A program made the position numbers and the translations under genes. Shown here piece by piece: positions 63,319-64,000 of a DNA stretch of 64,000 nt (positions within the stretch are counted from its first letter, which is position 1; the number at the start of each line of letters is the position of its first letter). The notes beneath the pieces were generated by a model. It ran no database searches, was not told the DNA's origin, and saw nothing but the letters and a program-made list of their open reading frames with translations. Source of the DNA: Bacteroidales bacterium UBA5515 (GTDB lineage Bacteria; Bacteroidota; Bacteroidia; Bacteroidales; P3); assembly GCA_002423895.1 (NCBI GenBank), contig DIOL01000012.1, forward strand, positions 61,209 through 125,208. Reading direction: 5' to 3'.

Positions 63319-64000
63319 GTGGAAATAATAATTATTCTTGTTTTAATCATTGTCAATGGAATTTTTTCAATGGCAGAGATTGCTGTTGTATCTTCTCGTA
63401 AATCAAAGTTAGAAGCTTTAACTAAAAAGGGAGATCAAAGAGCAAAAAAAATATTAAAAATAGCAGAAAAACCTGAATATTTTCTTTCAACAGTTCAAAT
63501 AGCAATAACTGCAATTGGACTTGTTACAGGTTTATATTCTGGTAAAAGTTTATCTGTTCCTTTAAGCAATATCTTAACTAATTTGGGTTTTGGACTTTCT
63601 TCAATTTGGCTTGCTAATATTTTAGTAGTAATTTTAGTAACATATTTCACTTTAGTTCTTGGAGAATTGTTTCCTAAAAAAATAGGATTAAATAATCCTG
63701 AAAAAGTAGCAGGATTAATTATTTCTCCAATGAATTTTCTTACAAAACTAACATATCCATTTGTTGTTGTTCTTTCAAAAAGCACTCTTTTCTTACTTAA
63801 GATCTTCAGGATAAAGAAGAATGAAGATTCAATTATTACTGAAGATGAAATTAAACAAATAATCAATGAGAGTGCTGAAGATGGAGAAATTCAAGAAGTA
63901 GAACAAGATATTGTTGAAAGAGTTTTTAGTTTGGGAGATAGAGACGTTTCTTCACTTATGACTCACAGAATAGATTTTGAATGGTTTGATGTTGATGATG
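63319..64000 (+). CDS. CNNM/HlyC-CorC family membrane protein, cut by window end
   Basis: An open frame from GTG 63319 runs to the window end without a stop (227 codons seen). The N-terminal DUF21/CNNM domain has VNGIFSMAEIAVVSSRKSKL, the conserved STVQIAITAIGLVTGLYSG and LVLGELFPKKIGL. A cytoplasmic CBS part begins after about residue 180 (EDEIKQIINESAEDGEI, then RVFSLGDRDVSSLMTHR). These proteins are linked to Mg or Co efflux. GTG gives the normal N-terminus; the first in-frame ATG would remove half of helix 1. Confidence 0.9.
   Translation, partial: MEIIIILVLIIVNGIFSMAEIAVVSSRKSKLEALTKKGDQRAKKILKIAEKPEYFLSTVQIAITAIGLVTGLYSGKSLSVPLSNILTNLGFGLSSIWLANILVVILVTYFTLVLGELFPKKIGLNNPEKVAGLIISPMNFLTKLTYPFVVVLSKSTLFLLKIFRIKKNEDSIITEDEIKQIINESAEDGEIQEVEQDIVERVFSLGDRDVSSLMTHRIDFEWFDVDD

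Noticed and set aside
63495..63866. 123-codon minus-strand open frame near the right edge
   Set aside because: It is the antisense of the CNNM/HlyC-CorC gene, which has clear family motifs on the plus strand.

Overview
The window is an A+T-rich chromosomal segment that reads as a member of the Bacteroidota, most likely order Bacteroidales. The evidence is the gene content (urocanate hydratase of the ~660-residue type, DUF4175 protein, UpxY-like NusG paralog, DksA/TraR protein with a reduced zinc finger, serine palmitoyltransferase, PHP-type DnaE). It is supported by many promoters of the Bacteroides form, TTTG then about 20 bp then TAnnTTTG, and by the near absence of Shine-Dalgarno sequences. 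I see no insertion sequence, prophage or rRNA gene. Only the 5' end of one tRNA is present, at the left edge.

Layout. 0.3-5.7 kb: ATP synthase genes atpE-F-H-A-G and nadB on the plus strand. 5.8-10.4 kb: PAP2 phosphatase, obgE, a double adenylate kinase, hpt and an M20 amidohydrolase on the minus strand. 10.6-20.2 kb: a small lipoprotein, a DEAD-box helicase, rpe, a PHP phosphatase, purB, an ABC exporter, then an acyl-CoA carboxyltransferase with its biotin carrier. 20.2-22.1 kb: dxs. 22.7-26.3 kb: secreted Sel1-repeat protein and S41 peptidase. 26.3-35.8 kb: a seven-gene minus-strand run starting with a probable sphingolipid trio (serine palmitoyltransferase, GNAT-like protein, NAD-dependent reductase/epimerase), then DUF4175, a small protein, ybeY and mnmG. 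36.2-40.0 kb: a stand-alone type VI-B CRISPR locus, cas13b plus an array of 8 repeats and 7 spacers. 40.6-43.1 kb: rpiB, an iron-sulfur LutB-like protein and deoC. 43.5-51.6 kb: nadA, two secreted proteins, hutU, an UpxY-like factor and sppA. 51.6-58.0 kb: queG, dnaE, mnmA and a DnaQ-like exonuclease. 58.7-64 kb: a DsbD-like protein, an EnvC-like protein, a DksA/TraR protein, lspA and the start of a CNNM/HlyC-CorC membrane protein.

Two things stand out. The first is the minimal Cas13b locus: the array starts 22 bp after the cas13b stop codon, with no leader and no cas1, cas2, csx27 or csx28. The second, and the less explained, is a set of seven intergenic arrays of short words, many of them palindromic, repeated at an almost constant 21-23 bp. 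The word differs between loci but the spacing does not. One element occurs twice (11.1 and 46.9 kb), another twice (5.75 and 17.95 kb), and one at 40.3 kb is a symmetric 3+4+3 structure. I know of no described family with these properties, and no protein in the window explains them.

All calls come from reading the sequence. No database search was run, so family names rest on recognised motifs and gene order.
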